A stretch of DNA of 60,519 nucleotides from an uncultured SAR116 cluster alpha proteobacterium (GCA_902517815.1 CABYED010000008.1:1-60519), one strand, 5' to 3'. Shown: positions 34,317 to 44,409, counted from the stretch's first letter. The notes: generated by a model from the letters alone, not told the origin. Made by a program: numbers and translations.

Positions 34317-35657
34317 TTGTCTTTAGAACTTACTAAAATAAATTTTTTAATAATTTTAAAAATTTTTTTTATATCCTCAAAATTATTAGCATCTGTTGAT
34401 CAAGATTGTTTGAATTCCTCTTTTTATATCAAAAATATAAGCGTTGATTTGACAAAAGAATCAATTAATGAAGCAAGATATCAAGCAGAGCAAAAATCTA
34501 AATTAATTGGCTTTAAAAGACTGACACATAGGTTAATGATAAAAAATGAAGAATTAAATTTTAACAAAATTGATATTTCTTCATTAGTTGATTATTTAAA
34601 AATAAATAAAGAAGCTAACAGTGATAAGAGATATTTAGCTAATTTTGATATTTGTTTTAATAGAAATTTGGTTATTAATTTTTTTAGAAAAAATAAATTA
34701 CAATACGCAGAAACATACAGAGAACCAATAGCGGTTTTACCTATTTTTAAAGGCCCAAGAGGTTTTGTTCTATGGGATGAGAAAGATAGTTGGTATTTAA
34801 ATTGGTTAAATAAACTTCAAAACATAGATGGATTAGTTAAATTAAAACTTGCTAAAGGTAACTTTAGTTTGAATAGAATTTTAACAGCTAATGTTCTTTT
34901 AAAATCTAATGAAGATCAAATTAATAAATTAATAAACAATGAAAATACTAATGCACTAATCTTAGTTGTCGCTGAACCAATTTTAATGAGAGATGGTAAA
35001 ACTTATTTATCCACATATGGAAAATTTTATAATAAAAGCGGAAAATTACAATCAACTATTTATAGAAATTCAACCCCTCTAAAGAGAACCTCATCATTCT
35101 ATAATGTTGATAAAAGTTTATTAGATAAAGAAGTTTCCAATATGATAAAATCAATTGAAACTAATTGGAAAAAAAATAACTTAATTGATACCAGAATTTA
35201 TAATGAAGTTGATCTTATAATTCCAATAGCAAATATCAAATCTACAACATTAAAAAAGAAATTATTGTTTAATGATAAATCAATTATCGTAAATTCAACA
35301 TCTGGTTTTAAAGATCAGGGTTTTTTAAAAATACAAAATGAAATAATTTTCTATAACAAAAAGACAAAAAATACGTTTGAGAATTTAAAAAGAAGTTTAT
35401 TTAATTCTTCAAAAAATTTGAAGTATGAGGAGGATTTAATTTTAATTCAAAAAGATACAAGTGTTTGGCCAAACATTTTATATATATTAGAAAAATTACC
35501 ATTTGTAATTGAAGTAAAAATTATTTCTATTACAAACTCACAAGGTAGAATTATAGTAAAATTTATGGGTAATAAAAAAACATTTTTCCAAGCTGTTTTT
35601 GAAAAAAAACTTAAATTTAAAGATTTAAATTCACAACAATATATACTTATTAATTAA
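34317..35657 (+). CDS. DUF2066 family secreted protein
   Basis: The 446-residue protein has an N-terminal signal segment (NFLIILKIFFISSKLLAS) and the DUF2066 pattern: an early VDLTKESINEARYQAEQKSKLIGF, then FDICFNRNLVINFFRKNKLQYAE and VLPIFKGPRGFVLWDEKDSW. The role of this periplasmic family is unknown; it is usually linked with purM and a PerM-type protein, as here. Translation begins at a TTG with AAGGAAA seven bases upstream. The 127-base gap to purM must hold divergent promoters; a TATAAT box is visible near 34235 but without a good -35. Confidence 0.85.
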   Translation: MSLELTKINFLIILKIFFISSKLLASVDQDCLNSSFYIKNISVDLTKESINEARYQAEQKSKLIGFKRLTHRLMIKNEELNFNKIDISSLVDYLKINKEANSDKRYLANFDICFNRNLVINFFRKNKLQYAETYREPIAVLPIFKGPRGFVLWDEKDSWYLNWLNKLQNIDGLVKLKLAKGNFSLNRILTANVLLKSNEDQINKLINNENTNALILVVAEPILMRDGKTYLSTYGKFYNKSGKLQSTIYRNSTPLKRTSSFYNVDKSLLDKEVSNMIKSIETNWKKNNLIDTRIYNEVDLIIPIANIKSTTLKKKLLFNDKSIIVNSTSGFKDQGFLKIQNEIIFYNKKTKNTFENLKRSLFNSSKNLKYEEDLILIQKDTSVWPNILYILEKLPFVIEVKIISITNSQGRIIVKFMGNKKTFFQAVFEKKLKFKDLNSQQYILIN

Positions 35658-35677
35658 GTTCGGATTGAGGTTAAAAA

Positions 35678-36706
35678 ATGTCTTCCAAAACAAAAAATTT
35701 CATTGAGAGAAATTTAAATATTATTTTTTTTATTTGTGTCATTTTTTTTATTACTTTATATCTGTTTGAAGTTATTATTCCCTTTTTGATTGCATTTATT
35801 ATAACTTACTTAACAAACCCATTAAAAATCTATCTTGACAAATATGTAAATGAAACTTTCTCAAGCTTTTTGTCAATTATTGCTTTCATTTTATGTTTTT
35901 TATTAATTTTGGTTTTAATTTTACCAATTCTTATTTATCAAATACAAAATTTAGTTTTATTGTTGCCTGGATATTTAGAGGAAATTGAAATATTTTTGAG
36001 AAATATAAATACTAAGTATTTATTTACCGAAAAAATTAAAACAATTGATTATACCTCTCTAATAAAACCCGTAACTGATAGTTTAATTAATTCAAGCAAT
36101 AATATCATAGATAATAGTATTCAATTTATTAATAGTTTTTTTAATGTGATCTTAATTTTCGTTATTAGTTTTTATTTAAGTATAGAGTTTAATAAAATTA
36201 AAAAATTTGTATATAATATGGCTGACAAATCTAATTTTAGTGACTTTCATTTATTAATAAGAGAAATAGATGTCGTTTTATCTAAATTTATCCGAGGTCA
36301 AGGTTTTGTCTGCTTAGTATTATCAGTGATTTATAGTTTAGGCCTATTTTTAGTTGGTATAAAATTTGGAATATTGTTAGGTATTTTTGCTGGTATAATT
36401 TCATTTGTGCCTTATTTAGGTTCTTTTATAGGAGGAGGGTTAACTCTAATTTTAGGCTTTTCTCAATTTGGGATTTCATCTCAATTAATTTTTATTACTA
36501 TAATATTTATTTCTGGCCAGTTGTTTGAGAGTTATTTTTTAACGCCAAAATTAGTTGGAGAAGCAATAAAATTGAACCCCATTTGGATAATATTTGCTCT
36601 TATGACGGGTGCTTATTTATCTGGATTTGTTGGTATTCTAATTTCTTTACCTATTGCAGCTATTGTAGGAGTAGTAGCAAGGCATTACTTTTTAAAACTT
36701 TTATAG
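35678..36706 (+). CDS. AI-2E family transporter (PerM-like)
   Basis: This is a polytopic inner-membrane protein of the AI-2E/PerM family, whose members are thought to be channels or antiporters; the substrate here is unknown. The 342 residues have about seven hydrophobic segments and the family regions FVPYLGSFIGGGLTLILGF, with GQLFESYFLTPKLVGEAIKLNPIWIIFALMTGAYLSGFVGI near the end. It lies 20 bases behind the DUF2066 gene and 10 before hdaA. Confidence 0.92.
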   Translation: MSSKTKNFIERNLNIIFFICVIFFITLYLFEVIIPFLIAFIITYLTNPLKIYLDKYVNETFSSFLSIIAFILCFLLILVLILPILIYQIQNLVLLLPGYLEEIEIFLRNINTKYLFTEKIKTIDYTSLIKPVTDSLINSSNNIIDNSIQFINSFFNVILIFVISFYLSIEFNKIKKFVYNMADKSNFSDFHLLIREIDVVLSKFIRGQGFVCLVLSVIYSLGLFLVGIKFGILLGIFAGIISFVPYLGSFIGGGLTLILGFSQFGISSQLIFITIIFISGQLFESYFLTPKLVGEAIKLNPIWIIFALMTGAYLSGFVGILISLPIAAIVGVVARHYFLKLL

Positions 36707-36716
36707 TGATTTATTA

Positions 36717-37442
36717 ATGCGCTTTAAATTAAGAAATATTAATAAGTTAGCTTTCTATAAACAAATGGCTTTACCATTAAAATTTAAATCTATAAAAAAT
36801 AGGGAAAACTATCTTGTTTCTAAATGCAATGTAGAGGCAGTAAAATTAATTGAAAATTTTACTTTTTGGCAAAATAGTAAAAAAACCAACTCTATTCCAG
36901 GAGCAATCGTGTATGGTCCTAAAGGTTCAGGAAAAACACACTTAAGTTCAATTTTAAAACAGGAAATCGATTGTGTTTATTTAACTTCTTTATCTAATCA
37001 TTGCCTTGAGCAAGTAACTGAAGGTAAAAACTTTATACTAGATAATTTCACTCCAGGAAAATGTTTTCCCTCAGAATTGGTCATGCATTTCATGAACCAG
37101 GTAACTTATAAAGAAGGTTCTATATTGCTTTTATCAAGGCTATCACCTTTTCAAATGGAATGGGATCTTGATGATTTGAATTCGAGAATAAGAAGTCTAG
37201 TATCAAGTCAAATAAAATTACCTGATGACGTGCTTCTTTATTCATTTATAGTAAAATATTCAAATGAAAAAAATTTATTTATAAGTGATAAAAAGCTTAT
37301 TTATATTCTAGAAAGACTAGATAGAAGTTTTGAAAGTGTTATAAAAGTAATTGATAAATTAGATACACATTCTTTAGAATTTAATGAAAAAGTAACTTAC
37401 AAAAACATTAAAATAATACTAGATAGTTTAAATGAAGACTAA
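36717..37442 (+). CDS. hdaA: Hda-like regulatory inactivator of DnaA
   Basis: HdaA binds the sliding clamp and makes DnaA hydrolyse its ATP, so that replication starts once per cycle. The 241 residues are a DnaA-like AAA+ domain with Walker A VYGPKGSGKTHL at about 64-75. The N-terminal Q16-M-A-L-P-L21 matches the clamp-binding motif QLxLPL. This decides for the start at 36717 over the in-frame ATG at 36765, which would cut the motif off. There is no DNA-binding domain IV. The stop overlaps the rnd stop by four bases. Confidence 0.9.
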   Translation: MRFKLRNINKLAFYKQMALPLKFKSIKNRENYLVSKCNVEAVKLIENFTFWQNSKKTNSIPGAIVYGPKGSGKTHLSSILKQEIDCVYLTSLSNHCLEQVTEGKNFILDNFTPGKCFPSELVMHFMNQVTYKEGSILLLSRLSPFQMEWDLDDLNSRIRSLVSSQIKLPDDVLLYSFIVKYSNEKNLFISDKKLIYILERLDRSFESVIKVIDKLDTHSLEFNEKVTYKNIKIILDSLNED

Positions 37443-38590
37443 AATTCTATTTTTTTTATTTTGTTATCTTTAATTGTAAATGCAATTTTCCCTCCTAATA
37501 ATAGATGTACATATTTACCAAATATTTCGTTACGCCATCCTCTAAAAACTTCTAAATCTTTCTTTTGCCCATCAAGTATTAATCTTAATTCATCTGCGTC
37601 TGTAATTAATTTTTCTGCTAGACCACTCTTTTGTGAACAATATGATAATAAAAGTTTTAATAAATCTAAGCTTGCCTTACTCACATTTAGTTTTTTTGAA
37701 CTTTTAGGAATTTTAGGCCATTTTACTGGTTCAATTTCACGAGAAATTTTAATTATTTTTAAAATTTCATTTAAATCTTTATCACAAAGAATTTTGGGTA
37801 TACCTCTTATTTTTTTTATTGAAAAAATATCACTTGGTTTTAGTTGAGATATATTCACTAAAATTTCATCTCTAATAAGTCTGTTTCTTGGTAAGTTTCT
37901 TTTTTTACACTCAATTTCTCTCCATTCGGCGAGATATTTTACTATATTTAGAACTTCTCTGTTAGGATTTTTTATCTTAATTTTTTTCCAAACTTCTTTT
38001 GGGTTTGTGTTATAGATTTGTTTATTTGTAAGATATTGAAATTCTTTTTCAACCCATTCTTCCCTATTAGTTTCCTTGATCATTGTTTTAATTAAAGGGA
38101 AAATTTGGATTAAATGAGTTACATCTGACAAGGCATATTGTAATTGCTTATTTGCAAGTGGTCTCTGTAGCCAATTTGAAAATTGACTTTCTTTGCTTAT
38201 TGTTAATCCCAAAAATTTATTAACTAACCCATCATAACTTATTTGATCTCCTAAACCACAAAACATTGCAGCTATTTGAGTATCATAAATTGGCGTAGGA
38301 ATTTTGCCAGTTAAATTAAAAAAAATTTCTATATCTTGCCTTCCAGCATGGAAAACTTTTAAAATTTTTTTGTTAGAGAGTATTTCCCAGAATGGTTGCA
38401 GGTCTATATCAGAAAGTGGATCAATTATAGCAGAAAAAGTACCGCTTGCAATTTGGATAAGACTTAAAATTGGATAATAAGTATTTTCTCTTATGAACTC
38501 AGTATCAATGGCCAAAACTTTTTCATTAATACATTTTTTACAAAACTTTTTTAATGTAGTATTGTCTCTAATAATATTAACTTTATTCAT
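37439..38590 (-). CDS. rnd: Ribonuclease D
   Basis: RNase D is a 3'-5' exonuclease that finishes tRNA and other stable RNA ends. The 383 residues show the DEDDy residues in LAIDTEFIRENTYYP, FHAGRQDIEIF and YALSDVTHL, followed by an HRDC region around REWREIECKKRNLPRNRLIRDEIL. It is convergent to hdaA. Genes for polyphosphate kinase and phosphatase, common between these two in alphaproteobacteria, are absent. Confidence 0.95.
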   Translation of the reverse strand: MNKVNIIRDNTTLKKFCKKCINEKVLAIDTEFIRENTYYPILSLIQIASGTFSAIIDPLSDIDLQPFWEILSNKKILKVFHAGRQDIEIFFNLTGKIPTPIYDTQIAAMFCGLGDQISYDGLVNKFLGLTISKESQFSNWLQRPLANKQLQYALSDVTHLIQIFPLIKTMIKETNREEWVEKEFQYLTNKQIYNTNPKEVWKKIKIKNPNREVLNIVKYLAEWREIECKKRNLPRNRLIRDEILVNISQLKPSDIFSIKKIRGIPKILCDKDLNEILKIIKISREIEPVKWPKIPKSSKKLNVSKASLDLLKLLLSYCSQKSGLAEKLITDADELRLILDGQKKDLEVFRGWRNEIFGKYVHLLLGGKIAFTIKDNKIKKIEF

Positions 38591-38660
38591 TTTATTATCT
38601 TATTTTGAATTTACAGAGGTGTTTACTAAAATATTAAGATTCTAATGTAGAGGTCCAATT

Positions 38661-39458
38661 ATGTCGATTATTAAGTATATATATTTTTTGATTTTTTTTT
38701 ATATTTTTAACATTTATTCTGCTTTTAGTGCACAGCTTTTATCACATAAAGCAACTTATACTCTCAACATTCAAAATATTAAAGAAAATAGTTTTTTAGA
38801 AGGAGGGCAGGGACAAACATTTTTTGAAATTGTAGAAAATTGTAATGGATGGAACATAAAAGAAGATTATGTTCTTATATATGAATTACCTAATAATAAG
38901 ACATCAAACAGTTTTTCAAGTTATTCAACCTTTGAAAATTTTTTAGGGACAAAGCATAGCTTTGAATTAAACGAAGAAAGTCAATTCAGTGGTAAGAAAT
39001 CATATCAAGGTTTTATTGAAAAAAATAAAAGAGAAATTTCTGGTTCTATAATTAATAATTCCATAAAAAAATTAACTTTTAAGAAAGATATTTTATTTCC
39101 AATTGAACATTTATTAGAATTAATTAAAACAGCAAAAATTGGAAAGAAAATATTAACTAAAAAGGTATTTTTTGGAAATGAAGACGAAGAATTTATTAAA
39201 ATTGTTTCTGCATTTATAGGTAACATTAGAAACTCTACATCAGCGGATATTGATTATTTAAAGGGTAAAAAGATTTGGCCAATTAAAGTTGCTTTTTACA
39301 AAGAAAAATCTAAGTATGAAAATCCAGAATATGAAATCTATTTAGAGATTGACGATTTAGGTGTAGTGCACTCATATAAAGTTGATTACGGAAACTTTGA
39401 GATAAAGGCTTTGTTAAAAAAAATTGAAATATTACCTAAAACAAAATGTAAAATGTAA
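38661..39458 (+). CDS. eipB: EipB-like periplasmic envelope integrity protein (DUF1849)
   Basis: The 265-residue protein has a signal peptide (about 1-23) and a beta-rich domain that begins LSHKATYTLNI and matches the DUF1849/EipB family. Two cysteines, in ENCNGW and in the C-terminal KTKCKM, lie where EipB forms its disulfide. In Brucella, EipB supports envelope integrity. It is a family found in alphaproteobacteria, which supports the taxonomic reading. It converges on rpmG with two bases between stops. Confidence 0.83.
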   Translation: MSIIKYIYFLIFFYIFNIYSAFSAQLLSHKATYTLNIQNIKENSFLEGGQGQTFFEIVENCNGWNIKEDYVLIYELPNNKTSNSFSSYSTFENFLGTKHSFELNEESQFSGKKSYQGFIEKNKREISGSIINNSIKKLTFKKDILFPIEHLLELIKTAKIGKKILTKKVFFGNEDEEFIKIVSAFIGNIRNSTSADIDYLKGKKIWPIKVAFYKEKSKYENPEYEIYLEIDDLGVVHSYKVDYGNFEIKALLKKIEILPKTKCKM

Positions 39459-39460
39459 GA

Positions 39461-39628
39461 TTATTTAATTTTAGCTTCTTTAAACAACACATGCTTTCGA
39501 ACTTTAGGATCGTATTTTTTTAGTTCTAATTTTTCTGGCTTAGTCCTAGGATTTTTTTTTGTAACATAAAAGAAACCTGTGTCAGCAGTACTTAATAATT
39601 TAATTTGCAATGTAGCTGGTTTTGCCAT
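39461..39628 (-). CDS. rpmG: 50S ribosomal protein L33
   Basis: L33 is a small protein near the E site of the large subunit. The 55 residues read [20 protein letters not shown] and continue with [21 protein letters not shown], the common pattern. There are no zinc-binding cysteine pairs, so it is the zinc-independent form. GGAGTA stands before the ATG. Linkage to rnr and topA is typical of alphaproteobacteria. Confidence 0.97.
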   Translation of the reverse strand: MAKPATLQIKLLSTADTGFFYVTKKNPRTKPEKLELKKYDPKVRKHVLFKEAKIK

Positions 39629-39683
39629 TATCTACTCCAATAAGTTTTGAAATAAGTTATTCTTTTTTTCTGTAAAGTCAAGT

Positions 39684-41768
39684 TTATGAAAATTTATTTT
39701 TTCTTTTATATTTATTTTTTCTTTTTCTATTTTTTGAGTCCATTATTACATCGTCATGAAATTTCACTATGATACTTCCTGTTAAAGGTTCAACTTCTGT
39801 AATTTTAGCTTTAAATTTCATCCCAATTGTAAACTTGTAACCACTATCTACTCCATTAAGTATTTGTTTTGTTGGATCATAGTCATACCAATCATGAGGT
39901 AAATTTCTTAAAGGTAGTAAAGAGTCAGCTATTCCATCTTCAATTGATACAAAAATTCCAAATTTATGAATTGAAATAATAGTGCAATCAACTAAGTCAT
40001 TAATTTTTTCTTTAAACAAAAGTGATATTAGTCTATCTGTGGTTTTTCTTTCAGCAGCTACTGATTGCCTTTCGGTGTTTGAGATATGTTCACTAATTAT
40101 TTTGAATTTTTCATTGTTAATTTTTGAAGTTGATAAATAACCTTTTCTTTTATTTTTGTTGTTTATTATTTCAATAATTTGTCTATGGATTATCAAATCT
40201 GAATATCTTCTTATAGGAGAAGTAAAATGAACATAGTTTTTTAATGCCAAACCAAAGTGAGATTTATTTTCGTTATGATATTTAGCTTGAGACTGACTTC
40301 TCAAAATAGAGTGATTTATCATATCATAATCAGCTGTCTGTTTTGTGTTCTCTAAAATTTTATTCATTAATATTGGATGTGGTACTTTTCCTATAAGTAC
40401 ATTAGCTAGAGGAATTCCTATTATATCAATCAAACTTTTATATTTTTCTGGAGAGGGTGGCTCATGTACACGATATATTGCAGGGTAATTATATCTAATT
40501 ATTTCTTCTGCAGCCGATACATTTGCAAGTATCATAAGTTCTTCAATAATTTTATTACTTGTTAGTCCGTAAATTTTTTTTATTTTAATTGGCCAACCTG
40601 AATCATTGAATAAAATTTTCCTTTCGGGCAATTCAAGATTTAAAGCACCTCTTTTTTCCCTCAAAATTTCTAAGATTAAATATACATCATGTAATGATTT
40701 TATAACTTTTATAATTTCATTATCAAAAATCTCATCTGTATTTTTTTTATCAATAACATCTTGAACCTGTTGATAAGTTAAACGTTTTTTAGAATTAATC
40801 ACAGATCTAAAAAAAGAATGTGACTTCTTTTTTCCCATTTCATCCAATATAATTTCTACTGTAAGGCATAATCTGTCTTCATTAGGTCTAAGAGAACATT
40901 TATCATTAGACAATTCTTCAGGAAGCATTGGAATAACAAAATTTGGAAGATATACTGAATTTCCTCTAATTTTAGCTTCTTTGTCCAAAGCTGAATTTGA
41001 TTTCACATAATATGAAACATCAGCTATGGAAACTAAGACTCGCCATTCTTTTTTTTTGCTAACATATTCTGCATAAACTGCATCGTCAAAATCTTTGGCA
41101 TCGTCTCCATCAATTGTAACTAGCGATAAGTCTCTCAAGTCAACACGACCATTCTTCTCAAGAGCATGTAGATAGCTAATTTCATTTTTGATTTCTTGAT
41201 TGAAGTTATTTTTTATACTGTATTCTCTTATTGCCAGGTAAGAATATACATTAGGATCAAGAACATTACCTATAACTTCTAATATTTCAGCATAATCTTG
41301 ATAATCAATTTTTCTAGATTTTTTATTCTTATTAATTTTTAATTTTTTGATTTTAAGTTTTTTTAAAACTTCACGAGACGCTTTCTGAGCCTTTACTACA
41401 TCACCTTTATCAATTTTTATATCATCAATTAAAATTGGTTGAATCTTTGTTCTTTTTTGAGGACCCCTCTCTAATTCGTTAAGGTAGAATTTGCCTTTTG
41501 ATGTTAATTTCACTTCTGCAAAGAAATAATTTTTTTCAAACTCAATCTTTTTAATAATTTTTTTTAATTTGTATTGTTTTTTTCCAACAAACTCTAATTC
41601 AACTAATAGATGATCACCAATATTGAAATCTATATTTATTTTATCAAATGTAATTGAAATTTCTTGATCAAATCTATTTTTATTTAAAATTTGACCTTTA
41701 GCAAAACCATCATCATCTATAAAAATTATTTCTAAGTTTGAAATCTTTGTTTTATTACTAGTTAGCAC
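39684..41768 (-). CDS. rnr: Ribonuclease R, short form without N-terminal HTH
   Basis: RNase R is a processive 3'-5' exonuclease that degrades structured RNA. The 694 residues hold cold-shock-like parts (about 10-110), the RNB catalytic core with TIDGDDAKDFDDAV at 218-231, and an S1 domain (about 595-680), then a short basic tail of Lys, Arg and Asn. The winged helix-turn-helix of about 80 residues that opens most RNase R proteins is not present, and topA ends only 35 bases upstream, so it cannot have been missed. The start is a GTG with no strong ribosome site. Confidence 0.93.
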   Translation of the reverse strand: MLTSNKTKISNLEIIFIDDDGFAKGQILNKNRFDQEISITFDKINIDFNIGDHLLVELEFVGKKQYKLKKIIKKIEFEKNYFFAEVKLTSKGKFYLNELERGPQKRTKIQPILIDDIKIDKGDVVKAQKASREVLKKLKIKKLKINKNKKSRKIDYQDYAEILEVIGNVLDPNVYSYLAIREYSIKNNFNQEIKNEISYLHALEKNGRVDLRDLSLVTIDGDDAKDFDDAVYAEYVSKKKEWRVLVSIADVSYYVKSNSALDKEAKIRGNSVYLPNFVIPMLPEELSNDKCSLRPNEDRLCLTVEIILDEMGKKKSHSFFRSVINSKKRLTYQQVQDVIDKKNTDEIFDNEIIKVIKSLHDVYLILEILREKRGALNLELPERKILFNDSGWPIKIKKIYGLTSNKIIEELMILANVSAAEEIIRYNYPAIYRVHEPPSPEKYKSLIDIIGIPLANVLIGKVPHPILMNKILENTKQTADYDMINHSILRSQSQAKYHNENKSHFGLALKNYVHFTSPIRRYSDLIIHRQIIEIINNKNKRKGYLSTSKINNEKFKIISEHISNTERQSVAAERKTTDRLISLLFKEKINDLVDCTIISIHKFGIFVSIEDGIADSLLPLRNLPHDWYDYDPTKQILNGVDSGYKFTIGMKFKAKITEVEPLTGSIIVKFHDDVIMDSKNRKRKNKYKRKNKFS

Positions 41769-41803
41769 TTATTTTTATGATTCAAATGTTATAGGAATTA
41801 AAC

Positions 41804-44317
41804 TTATTTTTTCTTGGTTTGTTTCTTTTTTGATCTTTGAGGTTTTGCGGCCTTGGCAACAATTAATTCTATAGCTTTATCTAAGTCAATCTCTTCTAAT
41901 GATATTGATTTGGGCAATGTTGCCCTTATTTTATTATATTCAACATATGGACCAAATCTACCAGATTTAGCTAAGACCTTTCCATTTCCATCTGGATGAT
42001 CTCCCAGTACTTTCCCAAGTTTTTGACTGTTTTCACCTATTAAAACCACAGCATGATTAAGGCCAATGTTAATTACTGTTTCATCAGCAGGTATGCTTAT
42101 AAAATTTATATCATATTTTAAATACGGACCATATCTTCCTATACCTGCTGAAATATCCTGACCTGTTTCTGGGTGTTTGCCTATTAATCTAGGTAATGAT
42201 AAAAATGAAAGTGCTTTATCTAGGTCGATTGTAGAAGCCTCTACTAGCTTCGGTATGCTCGTTCGTTTTGGTTTTTTCTCTTCTCCTAATTGAAGATATA
42301 TACCATATGGACCTTTTTTTATTATAACTTTTAGACCTGTTTCAGGATCAATTCCCAAAACACCGTCATTTTCAGGTATAAAAGTTTCATTGGCATTATT
42401 TTCTTCTTTATTTTCATTTTTTGCAATTTGTTTTGTGAATTTACATTCTGGATAATTAGAACAACCTATAAAAGCACCATATCTTCCGAGTTCTAAACCT
42501 AAATTCCCATTGGAGCATGTTGGACATTTCCTATTCGGTTGAGCATTAGTATTTTCTTCATTTTTTGGAAAGAATAAATCAGCCAATTCCGTTTCAAGTG
42601 CTTCAAGAATTTTTTCTCTCTCAAGTTCTGACATTTTATTTAAATGAGGTTTAAAACCATTCCAAAACTCTTCTAAAAGCTTTTTATAATTTAATTTTCC
42701 ATCAGAAACTTTATCTAATTTTTTTTCCAAGTCAGCCGTAAAATCATATTCAATATACTGTCCAAAAAAATTATTTAAAAATGCTGTTAGAATCCTTCCT
42801 CTTTCTTGGGGAACATGCTTCCCTCTGTCTTTCTCAACATAATTTCTATTTACAAGTACTTGTAAGATTGAGGCATATGTCGATGGTCTTCCAATACCAA
42901 GTTCCTCCATTTTCTTTATAAGGCTTGCGTCAGTATACCTTGGAGGTGGTTGAGTAAAATGTTGTTCGCCGTCAGTTTTTTCTAAACCAACATTTTCATT
43001 TTCAATTAAATGAGGTAAAATTTTATCATCATCTCTATCTCTGTATATAAAAAATCCAGGAAAGTGAACTTGTGATCCGTTTGCTCTAAAAACAATAGAT
43101 TTATTTTTATTTGAAATGTCAGCAGCAGTTTCGTCTAACTCAGCGGACTGCATTTGACTTGAAATAGTTCTTCTCCAAATAAGTTCATAAAGTTTTAACT
43201 GTTCAGCATCTAAGTAAGATGACATACTTTCTGGGTGACGAGATATTGTAGTTGGTCTTATCGCTTCATGTGCTTCTTGAGCATTTGCTGCTTTGGATTT
43301 ATAAATTCTAGGTGATTGAGGAATATATTCTTTGCCATGAAGATTTGTTATTTCACTTCTTAATTCGTCAATTGCCTGAGTACTTAATTGGACACCATCA
43401 GTTCTCATGTAGGTTATTAGACCTGTTGTTTCGCTGCCAATATTTATACCCTCATATAATTTTTGAGCTATTCGCATAGTTCTTGATGCGCCAAAACCAA
43501 GTTTGTTAGATGCTTCTTGTTGTAATGTGGAAGTCGTAAAGGGAGGCATGGGATTACGCCTAACTCTTTTTGTTGAAATTTTAGTAATATTGAATGATGA
43601 ATTTCTAATTTTTTCTAGAGCCAAATTTGTTTCTTTTTCATTCTTTAAATCCATTTTGGCTAATTTGTTATTATCAATAACAGAGAGCTTAGCTGTGAAT
43701 TTTTGTTTATCATCTTTTGAAAAGATAGATGTTATTGACCAATATTCTTCAATGTTGAATTTTTCAATTTCAATTTCTCTTTCACATATAAGTTTGAGTG
43801 CAACCGATTGAACTCTACCAGCAGATTTTGAACCTGGAAGTTTTCTCCATAATATTGGAGAAATTGAAAACCCAATTAGATGATCTAAAGCTCTTCTTGC
43901 CAAATATGCTTCAACTAATTCAGAGTTGATTTTTCGAGGAGTTTCCATAGCATGCAAAACAGCATTTTTAGTTATCTCATTAAAAACAACTCTTTCAACT
44001 GGTTTGTCAGTTATAATTTTTTTTGAATTTAATATTTCTTGAAGATGCCAACTAATGGCTTCACCTTCTCTGTCAGGGTCAGTGGCTAATATTAATGATT
44101 CTGCTGATTTAAGTTCTCCAATTATTTCTTTAACAACTTTTTCTTTATCTTTATGCATTTCCCAAGACATTTTAAAATTTTCATCAGGGAGCACAGCACC
44201 GTCCTTAGATGGTAAATCTCTAATGTGACCTACAGAAGCCATAACTTTATAATCATTACCAAGGTATTTATTAATAGTCTGAGCTTTTGCTGGAGATTCA
44301 ACTATTACTAATTTCAT
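41804..44317 (-). CDS. topA: DNA topoisomerase I
   Basis: TopA relaxes negative supercoils through a tyrosine-DNA intermediate. The 837 residues have a Toprim domain with DPDREGEA (80-87), the core with catalytic Tyr303 in ITYMRTDG, one C4 zinc finger (about 594-622, CPTC...GCSNYPEC), then three GRYGPYL/GPYGIYL-type repeats and a Lys-rich tail. This C-terminal layout is usual for alphaproteobacteria. AGGA precedes the ATG. dprA, normally next to it, is missing. The 92-base gap to plsY shows nothing I recognise. Confidence 0.97.
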   Translation of the reverse strand: MKLVIVESPAKAQTINKYLGNDYKVMASVGHIRDLPSKDGAVLPDENFKMSWEMHKDKEKVVKEIIGELKSAESLILATDPDREGEAISWHLQEILNSKKIITDKPVERVVFNEITKNAVLHAMETPRKINSELVEAYLARRALDHLIGFSISPILWRKLPGSKSAGRVQSVALKLICEREIEIEKFNIEEYWSITSIFSKDDKQKFTAKLSVIDNNKLAKMDLKNEKETNLALEKIRNSSFNITKISTKRVRRNPMPPFTTSTLQQEASNKLGFGASRTMRIAQKLYEGINIGSETTGLITYMRTDGVQLSTQAIDELRSEITNLHGKEYIPQSPRIYKSKAANAQEAHEAIRPTTISRHPESMSSYLDAEQLKLYELIWRRTISSQMQSAELDETAADISNKNKSIVFRANGSQVHFPGFFIYRDRDDDKILPHLIENENVGLEKTDGEQHFTQPPPRYTDASLIKKMEELGIGRPSTYASILQVLVNRNYVEKDRGKHVPQERGRILTAFLNNFFGQYIEYDFTADLEKKLDKVSDGKLNYKKLLEEFWNGFKPHLNKMSELEREKILEALETELADLFFPKNEENTNAQPNRKCPTCSNGNLGLELGRYGAFIGCSNYPECKFTKQIAKNENKEENNANETFIPENDGVLGIDPETGLKVIIKKGPYGIYLQLGEEKKPKRTSIPKLVEASTIDLDKALSFLSLPRLIGKHPETGQDISAGIGRYGPYLKYDINFISIPADETVINIGLNHAVVLIGENSQKLGKVLGDHPDGNGKVLAKSGRFGPYVEYNKIRATLPKSISLEEIDLDKAIELIVAKAAKPQRSKKKQTKKK

Positions 44318-44409
44318 TTAATTTAATTCCTGAACTTATTTATTAAATATAAAATGTACTAATTTAGTGCAGATAACATTACTTTAATGAAATAACAATA
44401 ATTATGTTT

